From JANOAR01 sp031411235 (lineage in GTDB: Bacteria > Verrucomicrobiota > Verrucomicrobiia > Verrucomicrobiales > Verrucomicrobiaceae), in the NCBI GenBank assembly GCA_031411235.1, contig JANOAR010000080.1:1-31305 (forward strand): a stretch of 31,305 bases of DNA. Direction: 5' to 3'. How positions within the stretch are numbered: position 1 is the stretch's first letter; each line of letters begins with the position of its first letter. Shown in pieces: positions 9,701 through 19,200 of the stretch. Both the position numbers and the translations under genes were made by a program. Under the pieces are notes generated by a model. That model saw only the letters and a program-made list of their open reading frames with translations. It ran no database searches and had not been told where the DNA came from.

Positions 9701-12256
9701 CGCGATCAAAGCAGCATCAGTGGCCAGTATGCCGTGCTGCACAATTGGTTCGGCGTCAGCGCAGGCAATGATCGCTTCAAACGCGCGAAGGTCATTTCGT
9801 TGATCCACGAAGCGCGTCCCATTCTGCCCGGCAATCAAGTTCAGGCGCTCATCAACAATGGCGCAGGCGCAGGGTTTTATCGCCCGCTGGATGTGCATGA
9901 AGCCTATGGCGTGCCGATGACGCTCCACATCACGCCCACACTCGCGAGTGCGCTTCAATGGGCCAAAGTTGACCCCGTCGTGAACAAACCTTGGCGTGAT
10001 GGCCCCACGCTGAATACCCGCCTCGGCAACCTCGCCACCGCAGGCATCGTGCAGTTCTCTGGCACCACTTATGCCGATCATTTGCTGCCGTATTTCCCCC
10101 TGGCCTACACGCAGCAAAATGTCACCGAGGCCGCGAGTTTCATGCAGAGCGTCTATGGCTCATCACCTTCGACAAGTCTGCTCTATTCGCCCGAGCGCGT
10201 GCTCAGCAGCGATGCGCTGAGCACCATCCAAGGCATGGGTTTCACCGCCACCTTCGCCGATCAATCGCGGCATTTGGAGAAGTGGTTTGGCCGCAGCACC
10301 TCACTCGGCAGCGATGGCTATCGCATCAATCGCGTCAACGGCATCAAGCTCATCCCGATCAGTGATAGCACTAGCACCTTCCGCTTCATCAACCTCGACA
10401 ACGGCCTCGGCCAGTCATTGCGCGAAGCCCTGAGCCGCAAGGCCCGCAGCAGTACGCAAGACCAAGTCATCGTGCTGCACAGCGAGTGGAGCGACTTCAC
10501 CAACAAAACTCAAGCCGATGCCTACGACCTCAATATCCGCTGGATTGCCAGCCATCCGTGGGTGCAACTCGTCACGCCTGATCAAATTTTGAGCGGACAA
10601 ATCGACAGCAACAACGATGGCATCGCCAATGCCTGGCCCGTCGTTGAGCACGGTACGATGACGCTCGCCACCGTGGCCAAGGACTACATCCAGCACGCCA
10701 CGCAAGAGAACTACGACAACTGGTTCTACGGCCAGAGTGGCAGGGAAGAAAGCCTGCGCGACAAGGTCTTCAATATCCGCACCAGCACCACGATGCCGAC
10801 AGCTTGGGGACAGGTTGGCGTCAGTGGCATCGCGAATACCGCATGGCTCAGCGCTTCGAGTTTGCTGCCCGCCAATCCTTTGCGCTCGCTGGCACGCGAG
10901 AGCTTTCATGCGAGCACTTGGCTGACCGCATTCCATAACCAAAGCAACGGCGATCTCACCCGCTTCAGCACGGGCTCGTATGTCTATCCCGACACCACTT
11001 ATCAAGACCTTGCAGGCTTCAGCAAAGTCGCACAAAGCCAAGCACGCTGGGCCAATGTTTACCAACGCGTGACCACCTGGGCCACCGCTGCGAATGCAGG
11101 CGCGTATGCCAGCACCAGTGCCACCGAGAGCAGTGATGTGGATCTCGATGGCGAGCCCGAATATCCTATCTTCAACAACCGCATTTTTGCTCTGTTCGAG
11201 CGCATCGGCGGACGCATGACAGCGGCCTGGGTGCGCGATCTGTCGAATGGCAAAGTCTTCCAAGTCGCAGGCAACCCGATGAGCTACTCCGGCTATGAAA
11301 CCGAGGAGGAAGGTTATGCCAATGTGGTCGGCGGACTTGTCGGCAGCTACCGTACGAGTGGCTTCAAAGACTGGTTCGCTAGCGGCACCAACAGCATCGC
11401 CTACAACAACGATTGGTATGCTGTGAGCGCGACAAGCAATGGCTGGGTCTTCACCAGCAGCGACGGCAAAGTGGCGAAGACGATCACGCTCGCGCCATAC
11501 TCCAACAGCCTGCGCGCGACCTACGTGTTGGGTTCCGGCATTACCACGCAGTATGTGCGCTTCGGCCTGAGCCCGCACTTGCAGCACTTGCTCAAAACGG
11601 GCCAGAGCGGCATGAGCGATGTGGTCAGCACGGGCAGCGTCATCGGTGTGACCACGACCGCCACCGATGGCATCGTGCGTGCCTACGCTCGCACGATTGG
11701 CGCTGGCTTGAGTGGCACGACCTGGGTCAGCGCCGCCGTGGATGATGATGCTGGCCAGAGCGCTGTGTTCGATACGATCAACATGCGCAACCAGGCGCAG
11801 ACGCAGCAGATCGAGCTGAGTGGTGCCACGGGCATGACCTTCGCTCTGGGCTTTGAAACAGGCCCCACGCTCACCTTGGATAGCGACGGCGATGGCCTGC
11901 CCGATGCTTGGGAAGCGGCGAATGTGCTGAATGGTTCGAGCAGCGCAGGCAGCAACGGAGCCAATGGCGATCCCGATAACGATGGGCTGACCAACACGCA
12001 GGAGTACATCGTCGGCAAGAATCCTCAGACCAACGACAGTTACACGGCTGGCGTGGCCAAGACAGGCAGTGGCTTCGACGTGACTTTCGGCACCGTGGCT
12101 GACCGCTTTTATCGTGTGTATTCATCGAGCGATCTGGTCGATTGGAATCCCATCGGCAGCGATGTTCTAGGCGATGGCAGCACCCAAACCGTGAGCGATG
12201 CGACCAGCGCGACGCGGAAGTTTTATCGCGTGGAGGTGCGCTTGGTGAACCCGTGA
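3725..12256 (+). CDS. Giant secreted bimodular glycosidase: GH13 domain, calcium-binding repeats and GH57-like domain
   Basis: About 2843 residues. I chose ATG 3725; GTG 3713 and ATG 3746 are alternatives and none has a good ribosome site. A signal peptide ends near AKAET. The GH13 barrel carries DNIMNH (D143), GLRLDAVKH (D299), GEH (E362) and SHD (D424). Residues 500-1150 match the upstream paralogue, except for an acidic insert near residue 1010. Residues about 1379-1695 are thrombospondin type-3-like repeats (DSDADGLPDALE, DSDGDGLPDGWE), expected to bind calcium. Residues about 1763-2016 resemble a DOMON/glucodextranase-C-type binding module. From about 2019 there is a second catalytic-like region resembling GH57: LHITPTLASAL, FSGTTYADHLLPYFPLAY, and YSPERVLSS with E2157 as candidate catalytic residue. 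A beta domain follows (DVDLDGEPEYPIFNNRIFA near 2471), typical of GH57-associated C-termini. Another DSDGDGLPD repeat near 2719 precedes a FYRVYSSSDLVDWN module. The GH57 assignment is inference; the usual HQP motif appears replaced by HEA. The gene lies 45 nt after its paralogue. Confidence 0.85.
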   Translation: MPSLFHSMRSLAPSFKRRNSVAARPSTAKSSGLKPSTTLLCIVLALLLPLAAKAETMVQYFNTSWTEITAKMPELAEAGYGAIWLPPPTKGSGGLSVGYDMWDPFDLGSKDQRNSVRTRYGTEAELIKLVETAHRFGIRIYFDNIMNHRAFDVPGYNENTPIDTYPGMVPEDFHLRVTQDGFYRKWDNTRSWNDAWQVQNLGLADLIDIAQEPGTTNQNFGSSEGGTWPKVKFIRDLTRPENYCYLPNGTYVGFGPNNGITTAILQANESFYSEYVQDYQNRAARFLIDRTKADGLRLDAVKHVRADFFGATYGAGKDSDDYGYGGQVQRQFNISRGFSDSNHRDTLFNTELGRDDAMMFGEHLGEPPAYGPYIDSGMRLVDNPLREQLNSRLGNGYSSLAGYDQPGYGGFSAAQGVMHAQSHDSDYAARRELQHAIYFTREGMGLIYTDGNYQAETLGESGGAFPRHANTSFLGQWNDQRVPNLLHLHDQFARGYQKGAWSDANFLAYERIDKRENGSMTDANGVTMLLMLNDDYDNGQRPFDRASFSCSFPPNAYLWQYARGSASNGDSMVGFYVTTLDANNGRSYFPSSVIVPRGGYYIFSWKNPDPSTLWSGHGGRPITIMQGGVEAGTVAVSRRDGPNGDPAFNGNPLSEAARPILPADIVTTDYKYTATVPRITSGTAVRFVARTDGSAENVLLKLDGGMNLNSLSHALGDTRDNPPALSTDTFQGYEQPTFVSRIHPELFAAQNTVRCDTGSAGAETFTSTGVLAQGYAGGAYIDGNTAAFLYHDPANVVGNISPTRNQYDATANQLWAKSNSVGGGYKMWLYYTNDLSNVEGSAGLGKATTKTVELHFDHNDDSGATDWWQCTLPGDFTATTRYKLSLYKDAAPSWFPGDAASATRKLKMQTTFQTSERNLTTSPFRPHNDYGEQRTGLEEGFHVIRARAFLNRPGQTSIYNTFTQTFYFDAQAATGEIRFPQTNGDTVGGNEYGSVIRTDASVTEVWYNIDDTDANNDDSTTRSVSGNGGGFEPFTDSNSNGQHEVTEKYQDLNENGVWDSTLATSWVKASEVTPSPAITPSNAAFVKEWRFTYANIPPSGTATIKVRLRELSSSVYKDFALGDNAGHYTTLERTVTAAGPDYRVFVAYPQANGDSVDDNYVMKVFFTKSLADGLTTPQLIEKFTVRIGANTDAIGAAIARDAFTIVYHGNESPYHELAIPLHNLYNDQPDYLHKIEVTYDRTSPAADLITTRVVKALPSSKPRVSIVTPPELDSDGKAFDIVLKDKLAPTAEERSYIVRVATSTDATAVTLAVVSGSITFSAPVTSTEAGSKYWDFTWSNMTAGTFRFTATVTSPLGTNIDSRRATVILRDVLAVNANDPDDDDDGLLDADESTATPLPNGYATDDAKYKPNAEQWTNGEVHIHFAYGRSNPTTPDSDADGLPDALEVGWRNATIIGEAFTDTGYGATNTGAGNGVFDWDDTNLNGIHNVGETSEPYTDTNANNVFNWGTIIGRDTNGDGTPNFVGDIDPPFFNTLDNLGLVPGVNTAAEGGDRSKTLRGSMTDPNNADTDSDGIKDGIEDANRNGWLDGDGESIPANFNPWLARNWPNGVRNPGETWIETSPTKADTDGDGASDGYGEDKNFNGLIAGDVNNDRVWIAGEFWTETDPLNIDSDGDGLPDGWEIKYGLDPLDDGTISRRTGLTGDPINGPAGNPDGDLFNNGQELANGTNPKTNDTLPPTPPGAIVIGPTTPSIIAGGVTNLRDFTDWKIEDLIALDAYEGDGSNNQGTDVYPAGDGYDSSRDLVAFYAHDGGATSASGDGLFHFRVDLEDLKAYAEEANLNIYVVMDFGSPAVGEYALPGDIDTGTDMHWEACVACYATDNGAVFVDTNHGSNSTAINQGLAPFGVLTRTQADADGFKRSYFSSDLDAVEFSISRQALLDAGWNGNASTINYQVFTTKDGTINSPVGAGDLGGRSDIRDSIYDDVIASAYWRDQSSISGQYAVLHNWFGVSAGNDRFKRAKVISLIHEARPILPGNQVQALINNGAGAGFYRPLDVHEAYGVPMTLHITPTLASALQWAKVDPVVNKPWRDGPTLNTRLGNLATAGIVQFSGTTYADHLLPYFPLAYTQQNVTEAASFMQSVYGSSPSTSLLYSPERVLSSDALSTIQGMGFTATFADQSRHLEKWFGRSTSLGSDGYRINRVNGIKLIPISDSTSTFRFINLDNGLGQSLREALSRKARSSTQDQVIVLHSEWSDFTNKTQADAYDLNIRWIASHPWVQLVTPDQILSGQIDSNNDGIANAWPVVEHGTMTLATVAKDYIQHATQENYDNWFYGQSGREESLRDKVFNIRTSTTMPTAWGQVGVSGIANTAWLSASSLLPANPLRSLARESFHASTWLTAFHNQSNGDLTRFSTGSYVYPDTTYQDLAGFSKVAQSQARWANVYQRVTTWATAANAGAYASTSATESSDVDLDGEPEYPIFNNRIFALFERIGGRMTAAWVRDLSNGKVFQVAGNPMSYSGYETEEEGYANVVGGLVGSYRTSGFKDWFASGTNSIAYNNDWYAVSATSNGWVFTSSDGKVAKTITLAPYSNSLRATYVLGSGITTQYVRFGLSPHLQHLLKTGQSGMSDVVSTGSVIGVTTTATDGIVRAYARTIGAGLSGTTWVSAAVDDDAGQSAVFDTINMRNQAQTQQIELSGATGMTFALGFETGPTLTLDSDGDGLPDAWEAANVLNGSSSAGSNGANGDPDNDGLTNTQEYIVGKNPQTNDSYTAGVAKTGSGFDVTFGTVADRFYRVYSSSDLVDWNPIGSDVLGDGSTQTVSDATSATRKFYRVEVRLVNP

Positions 12257-12293
12257 TGATGTGATTATTAGAACGCGCACTCCTTCCTTGCTC

Positions 12294-15200
12294 ATGAAAT
12301 ACCTCGCCGTCATCACCTTCATCTTCGCGGGGTTCACAGCCGTTGCCAAGGCCGCTATCGCCAACGCCTGGCATATCCCCAGCGCCACGCAGACGGGCAT
12401 CCCCTCTACAATGCGTGATCCCTTCGTTGAGATCGCGCCCACGGCGACCTTCACAGCCTACTCGGGCTACTACAAAAACAATGGCGCAGGCGGCAATCAA
12501 AACGGTGGGTTTTTGATCTATCGAAACAAGACCACCAATGCGGCTTGGCAGAGCGTTGTGCTTTCATTTCACGCCAACGTCCCTAGCTCAGGCGCTGTAA
12601 CAAACCAGTTCTGGAAAGGCATCATCAACCTCGGCAGTGGCGGGCTCAATGCGGGCGCGAATGATGTCATCGAGTACTACCTCAAACTCACCTTCAGCGA
12701 CCGCGACGACACCTATCTCTACGGTGGTGACATCGACGGGAATCAACTGAGCACGGGCACCGAAGCCACCGCCGTCGCTGCGCCTTATTCCTTCCGCAAC
12801 CGCCCCGCGTGGATCTTCCATGCCAGCAATCGGGTCATCAGTGGCAACAGCGTCAGCTTTTGGTCGAAGGTGGGTTACATCGGCAATGTGAATGACAGTG
12901 CGACACGCTGGGCCACCCATGGGGCGGTGTATTTTACCACCGATGGCACAACTCCAGGCGGTGCTCTCGGCGTGGCCTCGGGCACTTCACAAGCTATCGC
13001 GTGCAGCTACGATCACCCCGAACAGAACCTCAATGAAACGGGCAGCATCACTGGGGCAAAGCCGATGTGGTGGGTGGCTACTGCGCCCACATTACTCAAT
13101 GGTTTGGCGCTTGGCACCACGATCAAATACAAAGTCGGCTTCTGGCACACAGCCAACAGTGAGGAGCGCTTTGCAGACTTCAATGCCGCGACCAACAACC
13201 AAGTTTTCACCTTCACCAATGGAACGGTGGGCGATGCGGTGATGACCGTGACCAGTGCGACCACAGGCACGCTCAATGGCAACTACACCACGACGAAACT
13301 CTTCGCCGATGAGATCGCTGGCGACTCGATACCGATCACGATCAGCTTTGCTCCTGGGCAGGCCAATGTCACCGAGGTGGAAGTGGTGACAAACCTCAAC
13401 CAACGCGACTACGCTGACGACGACAAGAACGCTAACGGCCTGCAAGACGGCATGGAGTTCAATCAAACCGAAAGCCTCATCGGCACGGCGAGCGACTACT
13501 ATTACCGCAGCATAGCGATGACCTCCGCCGGTGCAGGCAAATACACTGCCACGCTGAATGCGACGAAGACCGGAGCCTATCGCCTGACGGCTCGCTGGAA
13601 GGTCAGCGGCGACTCCGCATGGCGATGGTTCACAAGTTATGCGGCCAATCGTCGCGATCACGCGATCACTGTTTCGCCGATCACCGCACGCAGCATGAAC
13701 TTGTATGAAATCCACACTCTCACGATTGAAGCCAAGGCCACGGGAAGCTCCATCGAGCGCAGCACTTTTGAAGACCTCTTCGATGCCGCTGGAGCCCCGC
13801 GCACAGGCGATGGTCGGGGGTTTAATCTCGACTACCTCGCTGGCCTCGGCGTCAACTGGCTGTGGTTCCAGCCCGTGCATCCAGCCGCCATCGAAGGCCG
13901 AGAAACTGACCCTGGCACTGGGCAGCCCTATGATCATGGTTCGCCCTACGCGGTGAAAAATTTCTTCGAGATCGACCCGTGGATGAGCGCCAACTACAAC
14001 GGCACCGACAGCATCATTGGCAGCACCGCCCGCGCCCAGGGCATGGCTTCGTTTCAAGGCTTCGTCAGCGCGGCCGATACGCACAATGTCAGCATCATGA
14101 TCGACTCGCCCTTCAATCACACGGGCTTTGATTATGAAGTCGCGCAGCCCGGCATCGACTTGTTGCAGCGCGATGGCGAGACTTGGGCAACGGGCGATCT
14201 CATGAAGAATCGCGAGTCGCGCTTCTTCTCCAAAGCCAATGATTATGCCGCTCGCGCCAGCAATGCCAGTGACCTCGCGACTGCGCCTGATCGTGGTGAC
14301 TTCGGCAAATGGGCCGATGTTAAGGATGTGTACTTTGGCCGCTACGATGCGCTGGTGAATCAGAATCCAGCGGACAACAGCAACCATCTTGTGGAAGCGG
14401 ATCGTTTCTACTTCGCTGCCACTGGGGCAGGCACGCCGAACAACCCCGAGAACCCCAACTGGGCCAGCGACGATGATCCCAGTGGCGCACGCTTGGCCAA
14501 TGTCACGCAACAGACCTGGAAGTACTTTGCGCGTTACACATCGCACTGGCTTGAGAAGACGCGGCCCATTGGCGAGAACCGCAACAGCACGGCGGGTGAT
14601 GGCAATTCTGCGGCTCGGTATGCCTGGGATGCGCGTGGCATCGACGGCTTGCGTTGTGACTTCGGCCAGGGACTGCCGCCGCAGTGTTGGGAGTATCTCA
14701 TCAACGTCGCACGCAGCACGAAATGGAGCTTCGTGATGATGGCCGAGTCGCTCGATGGCGGCGCGGTCACCTATCGCAGCGGTCGCCACTTCGACGTGCT
14801 GAATGAGAATATCGTCTTCCCGCTGAAGAGCGCTGGCAACGCCACCCAAATGCGGGCGATTTTTGAAGACCGCCGCACCGCTTACGGCCAGGGCTTGGTG
14901 CTCGCGAATACCACCTCGCACGATGAAGAAAACTACGACAACGCCTTCCATCCGCTGCTGCGCTACTACGCGATCAATTCGCTTGATGGCGTGCCGCTAG
15001 TCTTCATGGGCCAGGAGCTTGGCGTAACGCGCACAAGTGGCTTCACGTTCTATGAAACGAACTTCGGCAAAAACATTGCGAGCTTCAAGAAATTCAACTC
15101 CATGCAGCCTGCCTGGCTGAATCGAGCCGCCTCGCCTGCGGGCGAGCAGTTCCTCTTTGATGCCTATGCCAGTGTGGGACAAGCCCGCTTGGCAAGCCCC

Positions 15201-16241
15201 GCGTTGCGCAGCAGCAATCGCTACTTCTTGAGCCGCACTGCCGGTGGCACCAAGGAAGAAATGTGGGCCGTGGCGAAGTACGAGCAGGCGAATGTGTCGC
15301 CGAACTTCCAAGACGTGGTCTTCGCCTTCAGCAACCTGCGCACCGAGACTGCGCAGAGCGAGACGTTTAACGTCAACATCACGCAGGGGCCGGGCAATTT
15401 GTTCGGCATCAAAACGGGCCGCACTTATAACGTGAAGAACATCGCCGCCTACATCGGCCCGGCAGGGAATGGCTTCGACCAAACACGGCGCAATCAATGG
15501 CTGTGGGGCAGTGGCGTCGCGGGTGGCACGCTGTTTGCGAATGGCGTGTTCATTGGTTTGAATGCCCTGCCTGCGACCAATGCCGCGTGGATCACGGCTC
15601 CGTTTGAAGCGCAGTACCTGAAGCTCTACGATGTGACGCCACCGCCTGTGGTGAGTCAGCCAAGCGCGGCGAAAGGCTACGCCATCGGCACCAGTGCGGG
15701 CTTTAGCTGGACGGCTGCAAGCGATCCCGAAGGCGGCATCAGCAGCTATCGGCTTATCGTCGGTACCACGCCAAGTGGGAGCAATGTTTTCAACAGCAGC
15801 GTGGGGAACGTGACCTCCGCGAGTGTGGCTGGAATCGTTGGACAGACCTTGTATGCACGAGTCGTGAGCCTCAACAACGCGGGTATCGAGAGCACCAGCG
15901 CGAGCACTGCGAGTGCTGCCGTGAGACTGCTAACAGCGGGTGGTGATGAAGATGTCGATGGGCTCTCGAATGAAGCCGAAGACATCGCTGGGACTGATCC
16001 TTTGAATGGCTCGTCTGCTTTGAAAATCGCCGAGTCTTCAAGGCCCAGTGCGACAAGTTTTACCGTCGTTTGGAGCAGCGTGCCTGGGAAGGTTTATCGC
16101 GTGCAAGCCTCGGCGGATATGGTGACGCCGTTTGCCGACATCTCGGGTGATTTGCCTGCCACGGCTGGTGCGACAACGAGCTACACGGACACGAGTGCAA
16201 CGGGCGCACGGAAATTTTATCGAGTGAGGGTGGTGCCATGA
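12294..16241 (+). CDS. Secreted GH13-family glycosidase with N-terminal beta-sandwich modules and a C-terminal FN3-like module
   Basis: About 1315 residues from ATG 12294, which gives a compact signal peptide (MKYLAVITFIFAGFTAVAKA). GTG 12261 would add 11 residues and is the alternative; neither has a ribosome site. Residues 20-460 are beta-rich and non-catalytic, with an acidic DDDKNANGLQDG segment in the second half. The GH13 barrel begins near NLYEIHTLTIEA and contains region I DSPFNH (D604), region II GLRCDFGQG (putative nucleophile D789), region III MAESLD (E818) and region IV SHDEEN (D877). It is only distantly similar to the two preceding GH13 proteins and is clearly not part of the same duplication. 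A fibronectin-like module (ASDPEGGISSYRLIVG) follows, then a DEDVDGLSNEAEDIAGTDPL calcium-type repeat and a terminal KVYRVQASADM module. It ends in an ATGA overlap with the next gene, so the two are probably translationally coupled. The substrate is probably alpha-glucan; the specificity is not readable. Confidence 0.85.
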   Translation: MKYLAVITFIFAGFTAVAKAAIANAWHIPSATQTGIPSTMRDPFVEIAPTATFTAYSGYYKNNGAGGNQNGGFLIYRNKTTNAAWQSVVLSFHANVPSSGAVTNQFWKGIINLGSGGLNAGANDVIEYYLKLTFSDRDDTYLYGGDIDGNQLSTGTEATAVAAPYSFRNRPAWIFHASNRVISGNSVSFWSKVGYIGNVNDSATRWATHGAVYFTTDGTTPGGALGVASGTSQAIACSYDHPEQNLNETGSITGAKPMWWVATAPTLLNGLALGTTIKYKVGFWHTANSEERFADFNAATNNQVFTFTNGTVGDAVMTVTSATTGTLNGNYTTTKLFADEIAGDSIPITISFAPGQANVTEVEVVTNLNQRDYADDDKNANGLQDGMEFNQTESLIGTASDYYYRSIAMTSAGAGKYTATLNATKTGAYRLTARWKVSGDSAWRWFTSYAANRRDHAITVSPITARSMNLYEIHTLTIEAKATGSSIERSTFEDLFDAAGAPRTGDGRGFNLDYLAGLGVNWLWFQPVHPAAIEGRETDPGTGQPYDHGSPYAVKNFFEIDPWMSANYNGTDSIIGSTARAQGMASFQGFVSAADTHNVSIMIDSPFNHTGFDYEVAQPGIDLLQRDGETWATGDLMKNRESRFFSKANDYAARASNASDLATAPDRGDFGKWADVKDVYFGRYDALVNQNPADNSNHLVEADRFYFAATGAGTPNNPENPNWASDDDPSGARLANVTQQTWKYFARYTSHWLEKTRPIGENRNSTAGDGNSAARYAWDARGIDGLRCDFGQGLPPQCWEYLINVARSTKWSFVMMAESLDGGAVTYRSGRHFDVLNENIVFPLKSAGNATQMRAIFEDRRTAYGQGLVLANTTSHDEENYDNAFHPLLRYYAINSLDGVPLVFMGQELGVTRTSGFTFYETNFGKNIASFKKFNSMQPAWLNRAASPAGEQFLFDAYASVGQARLASPALRSSNRYFLSRTAGGTKEEMWAVAKYEQANVSPNFQDVVFAFSNLRTETAQSETFNVNITQGPGNLFGIKTGRTYNVKNIAAYIGPAGNGFDQTRRNQWLWGSGVAGGTLFANGVFIGLNALPATNAAWITAPFEAQYLKLYDVTPPPVVSQPSAAKGYAIGTSAGFSWTAASDPEGGISSYRLIVGTTPSGSNVFNSSVGNVTSASVAGIVGQTLYARVVSLNNAGIESTSASTASAAVRLLTAGGDEDVDGLSNEAEDIAGTDPLNGSSALKIAESSRPSATSFTVVWSSVPGKVYRVQASADMVTPFADISGDLPATAGATTSYTDTSATGARKFYRVRVVP
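16226..16230 (+). promoter_or_regulatory. Ribosome binding site deciding the start of the sugar dehydrogenase gene
   Basis: GAGGG lies 7 nt upstream of ATG 16238. It is the only clear Shine-Dalgarno match among the four large genes of the operon. Together with the ATGA overlap with the previous stop codon, it favours ATG 16238 over the internal ATG 16304, although the latter sits closer to the hydrophobic signal-peptide core. Confidence 0.5.
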
Positions 16242-19200
16242 GAACGAGTTCATCCATCGACACAGAGCTGCCGCGACTCACGAGAGTTTCAATCCCTCCA
16301 TTCATGCGCCACTTCCTCATCTTTCTGGCGGCCTACTTCGCTTGCCTGACACAAGCCGATGCGCAGAGCTACGGCCTCGCTTCACGCCCCTCTTTCACCT
16401 CGTACAACAACGCCATTCTACCCACCACATCGCCCACCTTCTCGGGCACTTGGTCGGCGGTGCCAGCCTTCGCGAATGTGACCTTCCTCAACTCCATGGG
16501 CGTCACAGAACTCCCAGGCCAAGCATCGAATGCACGGCGTCTCGTGGTGTGGGAGCGTGAGGGGCGAGTGTATTCGTTTCCCAAGTCCAGCAGTGCCACC
16601 AATGGCGACAAACAACTGCTGCTCGACATCTCCACCAAGTGCCAAGGCTGGGATGACTCGGGGCTCATGGCGCTGGCGTTCCATCCCAACTTTGGCTCGG
16701 GGCCGACCCACAATCGCTATGTCTTCATCTACTACACCTGGGTCACTCCAGGCACTGTCACAGGCAGCTCGACAGCGCGGCCTGCGACCTTCAAACCTTG
16801 CCACGACAGACTCTCGCGCTTCACGGTGAATCTCGATGGCACTATTGACCCAGCCAGCGAAACGCCCTTCATCGACCAGGTCTCGCAGTCGATCTGGCAC
16901 AATGGCGGCGGCATGTTTTTCCATCCCGACAATGGCTTTCTCTACCTCACCAACGGCGATGACGCGCAGTCCACGGTCAATACGCAACGCCTGGATCGCG
17001 GCCTGTACAGCGGTGTGCTGCGCATCGACGTGGATCAGATTGGCGGCACGGTGAGCAAGCCGATCACTCGTCAGCCGCTGCCCACGGGCTCGGTGACGGC
17101 GAACTACTTCATCCCGCTGGATAATCCTTTCGTGGGGCAGAGCAATGTGCTCGAAGAGTTCTTCTGCCTTGGCCTGCGCAGCCCGCATCGCATGACTTGT
17201 GACCCGGTGTCGAAGCGCATTTTCATTGGCGATGTGGGGCTCGCGTCCTGGGAAGAGGTGGACATCATTGAGCCCACGGAGTCCGCGCTGAATTTCCAGT
17301 GGGATGACATCGAAGGCATCAACGGCGATCTTGTCGCGCCCTACATTGGCACGAATAAGCGGCCCGTTGTTCACTACAGCCACAGCGAGGGCTCGGCTGT
17401 CATCGGAGGGTATGTGTATCGCGGCACAGAGTTCGATGCCGATCTCGGTGGGCGCTATATTTTTGGCGATAACGGCAGTGGCATTGTTTATTACCTCAAC
17501 GAGGCGACGACACCTGCGACGAAGGTGCCGCTCTGCACGCTGCCTCTGGGCTCTGGGCCATCGTCGGGCTCAAACTACATCGGGTTGTCGAGCTTCGGCT
17601 TGGATGCGGATAACGAGTTGTATCTGTGCCAAATGTCGAGCTTGGGCGGCAAGCTCTACAAGCTCTCGCGCACGGGTGTTGCGCCTGCGCCGTTGCCGCA
17701 AACACTCTCGGCGACGGGCGTATTCAGCAGCCTCGCGACGCTCACCCCAACGAGCAGTTTCATTGCTTACGATGTGGGCAGTCCGTTGTGGAGCGATGGT
17801 GCGCACAAGCAGCGTTGGTTCGCCATTCCTGATGCGCAAACCATCGGCTACAACGCCACGGGCGACTGGGCTTTCCCCAATGGCTCGGTGTTCGTGAAGC
17901 ACTTTGAGTTGCCCATCAACGATAGCAATCCCAGCGTGCGCAAGCGTCTCGAAACGCGTCTTCTCGTGCGCGATGGCGAGGGCCATGTCTATGGCATGAC
18001 CTACAAATGGCGTGCTGACGATAGCGATGCTGACCTCATCACCAGTGGCGTCACGGAAGATGTGGCGATCACGGGCAACGTTGATCTTGGCACACTCACG
18101 AGCGCCGACATTGGCGCACCCGCCGCAGGCAGCACACTGCCTTTCAACGGCGGCTACGCTGTCACGGCGGGCGGTGCGGACATCTTCGGCACGAGTGATT
18201 CGTTCCGGTTCTTGTCTTCACAAACGACGGGGAATTTCGACATCGCCACGCGCATTGAATCCGTGAGCAACACCAACCTCTACACCAAGGCTGGGCTGAT
18301 GGCGCGTGAGTCGTTGGCGGCAAATTCTCGCAACGTGATGGCACTGGTTTTCCCCACGACCGAGCCACGCAATAACAACACGGGCGGCTATGAATTTCAA
18401 AGTCGAGACACCACGGGCGGTGCCAGCACAGCGCTGTATCCAGCAGCTCCGCAGCCTGCGGTGCGCTACCCGAATACCTGGCTGCGGATGAAGCGCGAGG
18501 GCAATACGTTCACCGCTTACTTCAGCCGTGACGGCATAAGCTGGACGCTCTACGCGACGAAGGTTCTGGCGCTGCCATCGACGGTGTATTTTGGCATGGC
18601 GGTGACGAGTCACAGCACCACGGCACTGGCCACAGCGCGGTTTAATTTTAACATCAATCGCACCCAGCCCTGGTACTTCCCAGGGCGACAGGACTGCCTC
18701 GCCTGCCACACCAACAACAGCGGCGGCGTGCTGGGGCTCAGCACGCCTGCCAGCAATCGTAACTACGCCTTCGCGGCGAGTGGCGTGACCGACAACCAAC
18801 TGCGTGCGTGGAATCATGTCGGGCTGTTCGACACGGCGCTCAGCGAGGCAGCGATCCCTGGGTTGCAGAAGCATGTGCCGCTGAGCGATACGGCATCGAG
18901 TGCCGAGTTGCGGGTGCGCTCATACGTCGATGCCAACTGTGCGCACTGCCATCGACCCGGCGGTGTCCACGCTTTCTGGGATGGTCGCATCGAGACTTTG
19001 CTAGGCAGCGCGGGCATTGTGAATGGCATCGTGCAGGACTCGCTGGGCATCAGTGGCGCGAAGGTGATCGTGCCGCAGAACGTGGACAAGAGTATCATGT
19101 ACAAGCGCATCGCCACCGCGAGCGAGGCGCACAAGATGCCGCCGCTGGCCAAGAACATGGTGGATCAAAGTGTGCTGCCTGTGCTGGAGCAATGGATCGC

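Noticed and set aside
13092..14951. 619-residue minus-strand open frame
   Set aside because: Antisense of the second type of GH13 gene, with no recognisable domain, signal peptide or ribosome site.
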